In this document: piece by piece, positions 42,836 to 51,756 of the stretch
Layout of the letters: each line of letters opens with the position of its first letter
Position numbering within the stretch: position 1 is the stretch's first letter
From: Parvibaculum sp.
Lineage (GTDB): Bacteria; Pseudomonadota; Alphaproteobacteria; Parvibaculales; Parvibaculaceae
DNA: 64,000 nt
Direction: 5' to 3'
Assembly (NCBI RefSeq): GCF_019635935.1
Contig: NZ_JAHBYN010000001.1
Span: 620,001-684,000, forward strand
Notes under the pieces: generated by a model
Told to the model about the DNA's origin: nothing
Seen by the model: the letters and a program-made list of their open reading frames with translations, nothing else
The model's database searches: none
Position numbers and translations under genes: made by a program

Positions 42836-45025
42836 ATGAAAAACAAAGATTTGCCGTCCCCGTCCGGGGCGGCCGAAAGCGGCAATGCGAGCCCCGACAC
42901 GGCCGAGCCGCCGGTGCGCGCCGCCAACGAGGACAGCCCGACCGGCGGGGCGCTGATGAAGCTGATCCAGCGCCGCCCCTCCCCGCGCATTCTCGGCACC
43001 GCGCTTGTCGCGAGCCTCGCCGTTCTCGGCGCCGAAGCCGCCTTCCTCTGGGGGCAATACGGGATCGACGGTCTGCAGGCGCTGACGCAGCTCGAGACCG
43101 GGCTGATCGCGGCCGCGGCGCTCGCGCCGCTGACGCTGATCTGGATGCTGGCCTTCGTGGTATGGCGCGGCCAGGAAATGCGGCTGATGGCCGACGCGCT
43201 GGCGCGCACCGCGATCCGCCTGTCGGACCCGGAGGATTTCGCCACCGGCCAGATCGCGACGATTTCGGGCGCGGTCCGGCGGGAACTTGGCGAAATGCGC
43301 CACGGGCTCGACGCGGCGCTGAAACAGGCGACCGAGCTGAAGGAGCTGGTGACGCGCGAGGTCGAGGAGATCGACCGGGGCTCCGGCCGCGCCGAATTCC
43401 GCACACGGACGATGGAGGAACTTCTCGGCCGCCACCGCGAGAGCCTTGAAGAAATCGCCCGGACGCTCGGCAGCGAGAGCGACGTGATTTCGCGCGCCAT
43501 CCGCGAACAGGTGGACGCCGTGCGCGGGCTGACCGGAAAGGCCGAAAGCGACCTCAAGGCGGCGGGCGACGCCGTGGCCGAGCAGGCCGAAACGCTGGGC
43601 CGCGTCAGCGAGGCGGCCCGCGCCGGCGCCGACCAGACCGCAACGATGCTCGACCGGCAATCCTCGCGCCTCGAAGTGGTGGCGACGGATGCACTGGCAA
43701 AGGCCGACGACCTCGGCAAACGCTACGAGCAACAGCGCGCGATCATCGCCGACGCCGCCGACCGGCTGGAAAGCGAACAGGCGCGGATGGCGACCCTTTT
43801 CGACAATCATCGCCAGACCATGCGCGAAGCCGACGCGGCGCTTGCCCGCCACACCGAGGAAATCGGCCGCGCGGTGGAAGGCCTCGGCGCCGGCATCGAA
43901 CTGACCTTCGAAAATGCCGCGGCGCGCGCCGCCACCTTGCGCGAAACCATCGCCGGCGAAATTCGCGCCGCCGCCGACGAGGCCGAAGGCGCCTCGACCG
44001 CCGTCAGCCGTTCGGCGGGCGCGGCCACGCGCGCCATCGGCGCCACCGTCGACGAATTGAAAGCCGCGACCGGCGCGCTCTCGACCGATGTCGCGCGCGC
44101 CGCGACGGCGGCCATCGAAAAGACCACCGACAAGGTGAAGGCCGCGACCGTCTCGATGAGCGAGGAAGTGACGCGCGTGACGGCGGCGCTGACGAGCGAG
44201 CTTGCCGGACGCACCGGCGAAATCCGAGGGCTGATCGAGGCGACGGCATCCGAAAGCGACAACGCGGCCGAACGCTTCAATGCCGCGATGATCCGCCTCG
44301 GCGGCACGGCGCGCGAGGCCGGCCGCGCCCTGCACGAAGCGACCGACGAACTGGCGAGCCGCATCGACGAATTGCCGGGCGAGGCGGCCGACAGCGCGCA
44401 GGCGCTGAAGGATGTGTTGCAGGAGCAGGTGTCGGCGCTGGCGACCATCGCCGAAATCGTCGTCCGCCATGCGCGCACGCTCGACCGCTCGGCGCCCATG
44501 CGCGGCGATGCCGGCCAGCCGATGCCGCAACGCATCGTCGCCGAAGCGCCGCGCGACAGCGCCGAGAACCAGCGCCGCTCGAGCATGTCGGAATTGCTGG
44601 CCGCCGCCGAGCGCCGGCCGGCCGCGCATGACGCCGACACGACAGGCGGCGGCGACCGCGACTTCCAGCGTGCCTCGCTGCATGTGATCGAAACATTGCA
44701 GGCGCTCGCCGTCGATCTCGACGCGGCGCTCGAACAAAGCCCGCCGGCCGAATTGTGGCAGCGCTATCAGGCGGGCGAGCGCAACGTCTTCACGCGCCGC
44801 CTCTACAACATGGCGGGCCGCGACCTCTACGACCGCATCGCCTCGAAATACAAGAAGGATGCCGAGTTCCGCACCCATGTCGACCGTTTCATCTCGACCT
44901 TCGAGAATCTTCTCGGTGCCGCCGCCGCGCGCGACCGCGACAACATTCTGGTGCAGACCTACCTGACGTCGGACACCGGCAAGGTCTATCTGATGCTCGG
45001 CCAGGCGACGGGGAAGCTCGGCTAG
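42836..45025 (+). CDS. Large membrane-anchored coiled-coil protein
   Basis: 729 residues. Two membrane segments near residues 50-75 and 95-120 (TALVASLAVLGAEAAFLWG; AALAPLTLIWMLAFVVW), then about 450 residues of Ala/Glu/Arg-rich coiled coil with heptad-like repeats, and a conserved globular C-terminus (about 610-729: LWQRYQAGERNVFTRRLYNMAGRDLYDRIASKYKKDAEF). Similar large proteins occur in alphaproteobacteria as hypothetical proteins. The layout recalls methyl-accepting proteins, but I see no HAMP or conserved MCP hairpin. GGAGG lies before the ATG. It ends overlapping the Mla lipoprotein gene on the other strand. Confidence 0.75.
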   Translation: MKNKDLPSPSGAAESGNASPDTAEPPVRAANEDSPTGGALMKLIQRRPSPRILGTALVASLAVLGAEAAFLWGQYGIDGLQALTQLETGLIAAAALAPLTLIWMLAFVVWRGQEMRLMADALARTAIRLSDPEDFATGQIATISGAVRRELGEMRHGLDAALKQATELKELVTREVEEIDRGSGRAEFRTRTMEELLGRHRESLEEIARTLGSESDVISRAIREQVDAVRGLTGKAESDLKAAGDAVAEQAETLGRVSEAARAGADQTATMLDRQSSRLEVVATDALAKADDLGKRYEQQRAIIADAADRLESEQARMATLFDNHRQTMREADAALARHTEEIGRAVEGLGAGIELTFENAAARAATLRETIAGEIRAAADEAEGASTAVSRSAGAATRAIGATVDELKAATGALSTDVARAATAAIEKTTDKVKAATVSMSEEVTRVTAALTSELAGRTGEIRGLIEATASESDNAAERFNAAMIRLGGTAREAGRALHEATDELASRIDELPGEAADSAQALKDVLQEQVSALATIAEIVVRHARTLDRSAPMRGDAGQPMPQRIVAEAPRDSAENQRRSSMSELLAAAERRPAAHDADTTGGGDRDFQRASLHVIETLQALAVDLDAALEQSPPAELWQRYQAGERNVFTRRLYNMAGRDLYDRIASKYKKDAEFRTHVDRFISTFENLLGAAAARDRDNILVQTYLTSDTGKVYLMLGQATGKLG

Positions 45026-45684
45026 CTCCCGGCGCGTTTCGGAAAAGCCTTCGCGCCTTCCTCCAGCGTCCAGAGCGCCATTTCGGACAGCACCTGCCCG
45101 AGCGCGGCGTCGTAGGCCGAAACGATGTCGGCCATCTTGCCGCTTTGCGCCGGCACCGCGGCGCTGAATTCGCGCGCCGCGACGATGGAACGATCCGACG
45201 CACGCAAGAGCCGCGCAAAAAACACCACCCGCGCTTCCGTTGCCGCCTGACCGAGCCCTTCGCGCGCCGGCCGCGTCGCGGCGAACTGCCTGATGTCGCC
45301 GGTGAGCGCGAGGTCCATGCGCGCGCCGCTGCCCGAACCGATGGCGGCCGGAAAGCGGCCGGTATTGTGCAGCGTCTCGACCGCGAGCGCGGCGATCATG
45401 CGCGGCGCCCGGTCGCTCCAGCGCGCGCCCGCATAATATTTGATCTCGTTGGGCGACGGCTGGAAGACGATGCGCGCCGTGTCGACGGCGGCGGGCGCCG
45501 CGAACGTCTCGACGACGACCTGCGCGGTGGCGCTCGCCGCTCCGTCGGGCGCTTGCGGCGAGGGCGCCGTCAGCACATAGAGGTTGGGCGCCGGTTCGCC
45601 GGCGACATTCACAAGCGCGCAGGCGCCGAGCGGGGCGGCCGCGAGCAGAAGCGCTCCGGCGCGCAGCAACTTTCGCAAACCCAT
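45022..45684 (-). CDS. ABC-type transport auxiliary lipoprotein
   Basis: 220 residues. Lipoprotein signal with lipobox LGAC (Cys at about residue 22). The mature part NLYVLTAPSPQAPDG...VVVETFAAPAAVDTARIVFQPSPNEIKYYAGARW matches the ABC_trans_aux/PqiC family that works with MlaD-type proteins in the outer membrane. An ATG at 45699 overlaps the mlaD stop; the one at 45684 has AGGGAG upstream. Last gene of the Mla-type operon. Confidence 0.85.
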   Translation of the reverse strand: MGLRKLLRAGALLLAAAPLGACALVNVAGEPAPNLYVLTAPSPQAPDGAASATAQVVVETFAAPAAVDTARIVFQPSPNEIKYYAGARWSDRAPRMIAALAVETLHNTGRFPAAIGSGSGARMDLALTGDIRQFAATRPAREGLGQAATEARVVFFARLLRASDRSIVAAREFSAAVPAQSGKMADIVSAYDAALGQVLSEMALWTLEEGAKAFPKRAGS

Positions 45685-45695
45685 CCCCCACTCCC

Positions 45696-46604
45696 TCATT
45701 CGGCCCGAACCTCGGGCACGTTGTTGCCGATCAGAAAGCGCGCCGGATCGTCCTGCGCGCGCGAGGCGACACGTTCGAGCGATGTAACAAGCGCCCGCGT
45801 CTCGGCGACGAGCTGCGGCAATTGCGCCATGCCGGCGCCGATGCCCGGCCCGCCCTGCTTCAGGATCGCCTCAAGCTCTTCCGCCACCAGACGATAGGAG
45901 CGCGCCGCCTCGCGCGCGTCGGTGAGGAAAAGACGCACATCGTCTTTCAGCAACGCATCGGCATTGCGGCTCATGCTGTTGAGATGCACCGAGGCTTCGG
46001 ATAGCTGTTTGATCGCCCGGCTCATGTCGCCCGAACTGCCGGCCAGAGCCGCCGACAGCGTGTTCAGATTGTCGAGCGCTTCGGCGATCGACTGCTGGTT
46101 GGCGGTGACGACCGTGTTGAGATCGCGGATCAACTGGTTGGCGCTTTGCAGCGTTTCGGGGCCGCTCTTCAACAAGTCCTGCAGCGTCGATGGTGCCGCA
46201 CGGATGATCGGATAGTCCTGACCGGGCCGCGCTTCGAGGGCCGCCGAGCCCTCGCTGCCGCCGGTGATCTGGATGAAGGCAACGCCGGTGAGACCGGACA
46301 ATTCGAGTTGCGCGACCGAGTCTTCCTTGATCGGCGTGCGTGCATCGAGTTCGACGATGGCGATGACCTTGTTGGGATTGCGCTCCATCAGCCGCAGGTC
46401 GATCACCTTGCCGACGGGCAGGCCGTTATATTGCACCGGACCCGAGACCGACAGACCGGACACCGAACCGTCGAAGATGATCTTGTAATAGGCGAACTGA
46501 CGATTGAGCTGCACGCCGTTGAGCCAGAGGATGAACAGGAAGATGCCGGCCACCGTCAGCAGCGTGAAGGCGCCGATCAGCACGTTGTTGGATTTGATTT
46601 CCAT
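45696..46604 (-). CDS. MlaD-family substrate-binding protein
   Basis: 302 residues. An N-terminal membrane anchor (VLIGAFTLLTVAGIFLFILWL), then the MCE/MlaD domain (YYKIIFDGSVSGLSVSGPVQYNGLPVGKV...LTGVAFIQITGG), and a long helical C-terminal tail (about 135-290). This is the periplasmic lipid-tunnel part of an ABC lipid transporter that moves phospholipids between the membranes. Start at 46604; the ATPase stop is six bases upstream. Confidence 0.9.
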   Translation of the reverse strand: MEIKSNNVLIGAFTLLTVAGIFLFILWLNGVQLNRQFAYYKIIFDGSVSGLSVSGPVQYNGLPVGKVIDLRLMERNPNKVIAIVELDARTPIKEDSVAQLELSGLTGVAFIQITGGSEGSAALEARPGQDYPIIRAAPSTLQDLLKSGPETLQSANQLIRDLNTVVTANQQSIAEALDNLNTLSAALAGSSGDMSRAIKQLSEASVHLNSMSRNADALLKDDVRLFLTDAREAARSYRLVAEELEAILKQGGPGIGAGMAQLPQLVAETRALVTSLERVASRAQDDPARFLIGNNVPEVRAE

Positions 46605-46609
46605 GGCTC

Positions 46610-47386
46610 TCACTTGCCCGCAAAGGCGGCGCGTGCGCGCGGCCCGTGAAAATATTCGTGGACCCAGGCGTGCCGGCTCAGCAGCATATCGTCGATCGTG
46701 CCGATGAGGATAACACGCTTCTCGGCCAGAACCGCTATCCGGTCGCAGGTCGCATAAAGCGTATCGAGATCGTGGGTGACCATGAAAACGGTGAGCCCCA
46801 ACGTCTCCTTGAGATCCTCGATCAATTCGTCGAAAGCCGCCGCCCCGATGGGGTCGAGACCGGCGGTCGGCTCGTCGAGAAAGAGGATTTCCGGGTCGAG
46901 CGCCAGCGCGCGGGCAAGCCCGGCGCGCTTGCGCATGCCGCCCGACAATTCGGAGGGATAAAGCCCCGCCGCTTCCGGCTTCAGCCCCACCATCGCAATC
47001 TTGACCGCCGCAAGTTCGTCCATCAGCGCTTGCGAAAGCTGAAGATGCTCGCGATACGGCACCTGGATGTTCTGCGCGACGGTGAGCGATGAAAACAGCG
47101 CGCCGTCCTGGAAGAGCACGCCCCAGCGCCGTTCATGGACGCGGCGCTCCTGCTCCGGCATTTCGGCAAGATCGAGACCGAAGACGCGGATGCGCCCGGC
47201 GTCGGGCTTCTTGAGGCCGAGGATCGTGCGCAGCAACACCGACTTGCCAGTGCCCGAACCGCCGACAATGCCGATCACCTCGCCGCGCTTCACCGTGAGG
47301 TCGAGATTTTCGTGAACGACATGGTCGCCGAACCGCGTGACGAGGCCTTCGACTTCGATGATCGGTTCGCCCTTGCGCATCGTCAT
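46610..47386 (-). CDS. MlaF-family lipid transport ATP-binding protein
   Basis: 258 residues. Walker A GGSGTGKSV, signature LSGGMRKRAGLARALA, Walker B EILFLDEPTAGLDP, and H-loop VTHDLD. The LSGGMRKR form is typical of MlaF/Ttg2A. It overlaps the permease gene by four bases. A slightly shorter start at 47380 is possible. Confidence 0.92.
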   Translation of the reverse strand: MTMRKGEPIIEVEGLVTRFGDHVVHENLDLTVKRGEVIGIVGGSGTGKSVLLRTILGLKKPDAGRIRVFGLDLAEMPEQERRVHERRWGVLFQDGALFSSLTVAQNIQVPYREHLQLSQALMDELAAVKIAMVGLKPEAAGLYPSELSGGMRKRAGLARALALDPEILFLDEPTAGLDPIGAAAFDELIEDLKETLGLTVFMVTHDLDTLYATCDRIAVLAEKRVILIGTIDDMLLSRHAWVHEYFHGPRARAAFAGK

Positions 47387-48549
47387 ATGTCCACCGCCGT
47401 GAAGAACATCGCGAACAGCGCGTCGAGAACGATGACCAGAAAGATCGACCGCACCACCGAGCGCGTCGTCTGCGCGCCGACGGATTCGGCACTGCCGGTG
47501 ACCGACATGCCGGCGCGGCACCCGACCAGCGCGATGGTGGCGGCCATGAAGGGCGCCTTGACGATGCCGACGCCGAAGGTCCAGAAGCCGACCGCCTCCT
47601 GAACCCGCTGCATATAAACGCCCGGCGACATGTCGAGCATGAGCTGCACGACGACACCGCCGCCGATAAGCCCCATGATGTTGGCGACGAAGGTGAGAAG
47701 CGGCAGCGCCACGATCAACGCCAGCACGCGCGGCACGACCAGCATGTCCATCGGGTCGAGGCCGAGCGTGCGCATCGCGTCGATCTCCTCGCGCATCTTC
47801 ATCGAGCCGATCTCGGCCGTGAAGGCGCTGCCCGAGCGGCCCGCGACGATGATCGCGGTCAAGAGCAAGCCGACCTCGCGCAGAAAGATGATGGCGATGA
47901 GATTGACCGTGAAGACCTCGGCGCCGAACTGGCGAAGCTGCACCGCGCCCTGCTGGGCGACGACGGCACCGATCAGGAAGGTCAGCAGACAGACGAGCGG
48001 CAGCGCGTCGAAGCCGGCCTTCTCCATGTGATGCATGAAGGGGACGACGCGAAGACGGCGCGGATGGACAATGGTGCGGCCGATGGTGTCGACGACGGCG
48101 CCGACGAAGCCGAGCATACCCATCGCTTCCTCGCCGATGGCGCGCACCGCCTCGCCGACCCGGGCCGTCACCTGGATATAGAGCGGCTCGGAAAGATGGC
48201 GGACGGGCTCCGGCATTCCGCCCGCGTCGATCTTTTCGATCAGGATGCGCTGGGCCTCGCTCATGTTCTTGAGATCGACGGTCAGGCCCCTGTCGCGGAG
48301 CAGCGCCGCCGTGCGCGCCAGCACGCAAGCGCCCGCCGTGTCGAAACGGTCGATCGCCGCAAAGTCGATTTCGGCGCGTCGCGCGGATGGCGGCGCGGCC
48401 AGCAGCGCGCGCAATTGCCGGTCGACCGGATCGAGATGAACGATCGACCAGTCGCCCGCCGCAACGATGTGCAGGGTCTGGCCGTCGACGCCGGTCTCGC
48501 AGGAGGCGCGCGGCGCGGCGCCGGCCTCCCGTCCCGCTGAATTGCGCAT
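47383..48549 (-). CDS. MlaE-family permease with N-terminal STAS domain
   Basis: 388 residues. The first 110 or so form a STAS-like domain (VDGQTLHIVAAGDWSIVHLDPVDRQL ... IDFAAIDRFDTAGACVLARTAALLRDRG); the rest is the MlaE permease (HMEKAGFDALPLVCLLTFLIGAVVAQQGAVQLRQFGAEVFTVNLI, then FLREVGLLLTAIIVAGRSGSAFTAEIGSMKMREEIDAM). In E. coli the STAS partner is a separate protein, MlaB; here it is fused. First gene of the operon mlaE-mlaF-mlaD-lipoprotein. Confidence 0.9.
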   Translation of the reverse strand: MRNSAGREAGAAPRASCETGVDGQTLHIVAAGDWSIVHLDPVDRQLRALLAAPPSARRAEIDFAAIDRFDTAGACVLARTAALLRDRGLTVDLKNMSEAQRILIEKIDAGGMPEPVRHLSEPLYIQVTARVGEAVRAIGEEAMGMLGFVGAVVDTIGRTIVHPRRLRVVPFMHHMEKAGFDALPLVCLLTFLIGAVVAQQGAVQLRQFGAEVFTVNLIAIIFLREVGLLLTAIIVAGRSGSAFTAEIGSMKMREEIDAMRTLGLDPMDMLVVPRVLALIVALPLLTFVANIMGLIGGGVVVQLMLDMSPGVYMQRVQEAVGFWTFGVGIVKAPFMAATIALVGCRAGMSVTGSAESVGAQTTRSVVRSIFLVIVLDALFAMFFTAVDI

Positions 48550-48741
48550 TCCGGCCAAATCGTCCCCGCCCCTCGCCTCAACCTGCCGAAGGGGCCACTT
48601 TGCCCGCCGCCCCGGCCTGCGGCAAGCCGTCCCGGCCCCCCGCCCGACCTTCCCTTCCCGGTAAATTCGTTTAGCCTGCGCTCCGGCCCGGCCGCACGCC
48701 GGGACAAGGTTCGGGTTTCCGGTCTTCTGGAGGATGTTGCG

Positions 48742-49140
48742 ATGCGCGGTCTCTATGCGGGTTTGGCGGTTCTGGCGCTGACTTTTTCGGTTTCGGGCGC
48801 CGCGAGCGCCGACGAACCCGATCTGGCGCTGGGCGAAAAGCTGTTTGCCCGCTGCAAGGCCTGCCACACGCTCGACGAAGGCGGCAAAAACGTCATCGGT
48901 CCGAACCTCTACGGCATATTCGGTATGACGGCCGGAACGCGCGAAGGCGTCACCTATTCCAGGGCCATGAAAGCCAAGGGCGAAGAAGGCCTGGTGTGGG
49001 ACGACGAAACCATGTCGGCCTATCTCGAAAAGCCGTCGGCGGTGGTGCCGGGGACCAGCATGGCCTTCCCCGGCCTGAGGAAGCCCGAGGAGCGCGCCAG
49101 CCTGATCGCTTTTCTGAAGCGCGAGACCGGCGCCGAATAA
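48742..49140 (+). CDS. Class I c-type cytochrome
   Basis: 132 residues. Signal peptide ending SGAASA (about residue 23), heme-binding CKACH near residue 38, and the axial Met in GTSMAFPGL. The fold and spacing match soluble cytochrome c2/c-550 type carriers that shuttle electrons in the periplasm. Single gene; preceded by a gap containing its promoter. Confidence 0.92.
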   Translation: MRGLYAGLAVLALTFSVSGAASADEPDLALGEKLFARCKACHTLDEGGKNVIGPNLYGIFGMTAGTREGVTYSRAMKAKGEEGLVWDDETMSAYLEKPSAVVPGTSMAFPGLRKPEERASLIAFLKRETGAE

Positions 49141-49317
49141 ACTCTACATATCGCCATAATACGGCCCGACCCGCGCCGGCCCGGCGCTGGAACGAAAGCT
49201 GCAGCAAAAGCAGTGGCGGCATCCGTCTTTGTCCCTTAACAAGACAAAGGCGGGGTCGAAAGTTTCAATATGGGGCACCCGTTCCGGCATTGTTGCCCGG
49301 GGCGGTCGCAGTGAGAC

Positions 49318-51567
49318 ATGAATCCGACGCCTGCATTCCGCAGACTATCCGCGATCCTGCCCGGCCTTGTGCTGGTGCTGGGGCTCGCCGTTGCGATTTA
49401 CGATCCGCGCGGCGCCGGAAGTTTCCTGCAGAACCAGGTCTTCGACATCTATCAGCAAATCCTGCCGCGCGAGGCCGCGCCCGCCGGACCGCGCGCCGTC
49501 TATGTCGACATCGACGCCGAGACCGCGAAGCGCTATGGCGCCTGGCCCTGGCCGCGCAAGCGCGTCGCCGAGCTGGTCGACCGGATGCGCGAAGCCGGCG
49601 CCTCGGCCGTCCTGATCGACGCGGCGCTCTCCGAACCCGATCCGACCGCGGTCCGCGAGTTGATGCGGCTCTGGACGCCACTTCCGGCCGAAAGCGGCTT
49701 TATCGGCGCGTTGCAAAGCCTGCCCGACCACGACCGGGAACTCGCCGAACTGCTGCGCGAGACACCCTCGATCGTTTCCTTTGTGCCCGGCAAAACCGCC
49801 TTCGACGGACAACATGCGCCGGCCCTGCCCGCAGCGGTCGCGCCGCAGGGTGGCGATCCGCGGCACTACATGCGCGACTACCAGACCTGGCGGCCGACAC
49901 TCGCCCCCTTCGAGGCGGCGGCGCGCGGCGTCGGCGCGAGCATGCCGGACGGCGCGCCGGGCGCGCGCGTGCGCGAGCTGCCGCTGCTCGTCAACCTGAG
50001 TGGAAAACTCTATCCCTCGAACGTGCTCGAAACGCTGCGCGTCGTGCGCGGCGGCACCGGCTACCGCGCCATCGTCGCGGCGCCCGACACCGGCTTTTCG
50101 TTCGAGATGGAGCCCGGCATCGAGCGCGTCGAGATCGGCGGCACGCCGCTCGTCGCGCAGACGACACGGGACGGCAAGCTGCGGCTTTATTTCGGACGCG
50201 ACGAGACGCGAAGCGCGGTGTCCGCCTGGAAAGTTCTGGGGCGCGCGTCGGATGTGCCGCCGCTTGAAGGCCGCGTCGCCGTGATCGGCGTTTCGGCCAA
50301 CGGCGTCGAACGCCTGTTCGACACGCCTGCGGGCAAACTCGCCACCGGCGCCATCGCCGCAAGCGCCATCGACCAGATCGCGGCCGGTCATTTCCTTGTT
50401 CGTCCGGGCTGGGCGGCGAGCGCCGAACAGCTCTTCATTTTCCTCGGCGGCATCCTCGTCATTCTGGTTGTGCGTCGCTTCCGCTTTCGCTGGGGCTTCA
50501 TACTGACGCTGCTGCTGATCGCCAGCGGCGCCTATGGCTCGTGGTGGGCGTTCGAGAACCATCGCTGGCTGATCGACCCGGCGCTGGGCGGCACGACGCT
50601 GCTGCTCGCATGCCTGATGGGCGCGCTGATGACCCGGCTGCACACCGAAGACGAGATCCGCTTCGTCGAAACGCAGTTCGGTCGCCGGCTCTCGGCCTCG
50701 GGCCTTGCGAAGATGAAATCCAATCCGCGCCTGATCCGCGCCGAGGGTGCCTTGCGCGACGTAACCTCGGTGGTCGCGGGCCTGCGCGGCTTCAACATCA
50801 TCGCCGATCGCTACCTCGAAGACCCGACGGCCTATGCCGACATTCTGAACCGCTTCTTCTCGCCGATGACCAAGATCGTGCAGGACCGCAACGGCATGGT
50901 GGATCGCGGCGTCGGCGACACGCTTTATGCGGTGTGGAACGCGCCGCTGGACGTCGCCGACCACGCCTCGAAGGGCTGCGACGCGGCGTTGCGCATGGTC
51001 GAAAACCTTGAAGCGCTCAACGAATTCCTCGAGGAAGACGCGCGCCGCCAGCATCTGAGCCATGTGCCGCTGAGCCTCTCCATCGGCATCGACACCGGCA
51101 CCGCGATCACCGGCAATATGGGCGCCGTGCAACGCTTCGACTATGGCGTGCTGGGCGAGCCGGTGAGCTTTGCCGCCTATCTGCAGCGCAACGCCCGCCA
51201 CTACGGTCCCGCGATCATCGTCGGCGAAGGCGCGCAAAAGGCCGTCGGCGCGCGCTATGCGCTGCTCGAAATCGACCTCGTATCGACGCCGCGCCACCCG
51301 GAAGGCCGCCGCGTCTATGCGCTGCTCGGCGACCCGATCATGCGCGCCAACCCGAAATTCCGCGCGCTGCAGGAAGCCCATGCGCTGATCTTCTCGGCCT
51401 ATCGCAGCCAGCGCTGGGCGGAAGCGCGCGCCGCCATCGCCGAATGCCGCAAGCTCAACGGCGCAATCCCGACGCTTTACGACTTCTATGAAGCGCGCAT
51501 TGCCGCCTATGAGGCCGATCCGCCCGGACCGCACTGGAACGGCGCCTTCTTCGCCGGCCGCGTCTAG
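49318..51567 (+). CDS. CHASE2 sensor with degenerate class III cyclase domain
   Basis: 749 residues. An N-terminal membrane segment, a periplasmic CHASE2 domain (about 35-350: PRAVYVDIDAETAKRYGAWPWPRKRVAELVDRM...), three membrane helices (about 365-445), then a class III nucleotide cyclase-like domain (about 475-670). Key cyclase positions are changed: the first metal Asp is Gly488 (VAGLRGF), the substrate Lys is Arg530 (DRGVGD, keeping Asp534), and the transition-state Asn and Arg are Ser617 and Tyr621 (GEPVSFAAYLQ). It may be catalytically inactive and act as a sensor or partner protein. The weak ribosome site leaves the start less certain. Confidence 0.88.
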   Translation: MNPTPAFRRLSAILPGLVLVLGLAVAIYDPRGAGSFLQNQVFDIYQQILPREAAPAGPRAVYVDIDAETAKRYGAWPWPRKRVAELVDRMREAGASAVLIDAALSEPDPTAVRELMRLWTPLPAESGFIGALQSLPDHDRELAELLRETPSIVSFVPGKTAFDGQHAPALPAAVAPQGGDPRHYMRDYQTWRPTLAPFEAAARGVGASMPDGAPGARVRELPLLVNLSGKLYPSNVLETLRVVRGGTGYRAIVAAPDTGFSFEMEPGIERVEIGGTPLVAQTTRDGKLRLYFGRDETRSAVSAWKVLGRASDVPPLEGRVAVIGVSANGVERLFDTPAGKLATGAIAASAIDQIAAGHFLVRPGWAASAEQLFIFLGGILVILVVRRFRFRWGFILTLLLIASGAYGSWWAFENHRWLIDPALGGTTLLLACLMGALMTRLHTEDEIRFVETQFGRRLSASGLAKMKSNPRLIRAEGALRDVTSVVAGLRGFNIIADRYLEDPTAYADILNRFFSPMTKIVQDRNGMVDRGVGDTLYAVWNAPLDVADHASKGCDAALRMVENLEALNEFLEEDARRQHLSHVPLSLSIGIDTGTAITGNMGAVQRFDYGVLGEPVSFAAYLQRNARHYGPAIIVGEGAQKAVGARYALLEIDLVSTPRHPEGRRVYALLGDPIMRANPKFRALQEAHALIFSAYRSQRWAEARAAIAECRKLNGAIPTLYDFYEARIAAYEADPPGPHWNGAFFAGRV

Positions 51568-51666
51568 AGCCATTCGGTGTTTCGTAGAAACACCGAAAGA
51601 ATCCAAGTTGTTGTTTGGTCGCGCTTCTTTTCGGAAAACCGGATTCCACTTTTCCGAGAAGCGCCC
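51564..51666. repeat. Composite palindromic repeat after the cyclase gene
   Basis: Begins CTAGAGC, whose TAG is the cyclase stop codon, then CGGTGTTTC-GTA-GAAACACCG, and an outer pair GCGCTTCTTTTCGGAAAA (51620-51637) with TTTTCCGAGAAGCGC. Same alphaproteobacterial repeat type as at 22875. Confidence 0.65.
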
Positions 51667-51756
51667 TGGCCCGTCCCAATACGGGGCTTGGCGGCGGCGC
51701 GCCCGCGCGCCATGATCGCGCTCCGATTCCAGCGGGCAACGAGGCCACCCCTTTCC

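Noticed and set aside
42608..45691. 1027-codon open frame on the minus strand
   Set aside because: Antisense to the coiled-coil protein gene; composition is Arg/Gly/Ala-rich, and it arises from GC-rich third positions.
49345..51606. 753-codon minus-strand frame
   Set aside because: Shadow of the CHASE2 protein gene; no recognisable domain.
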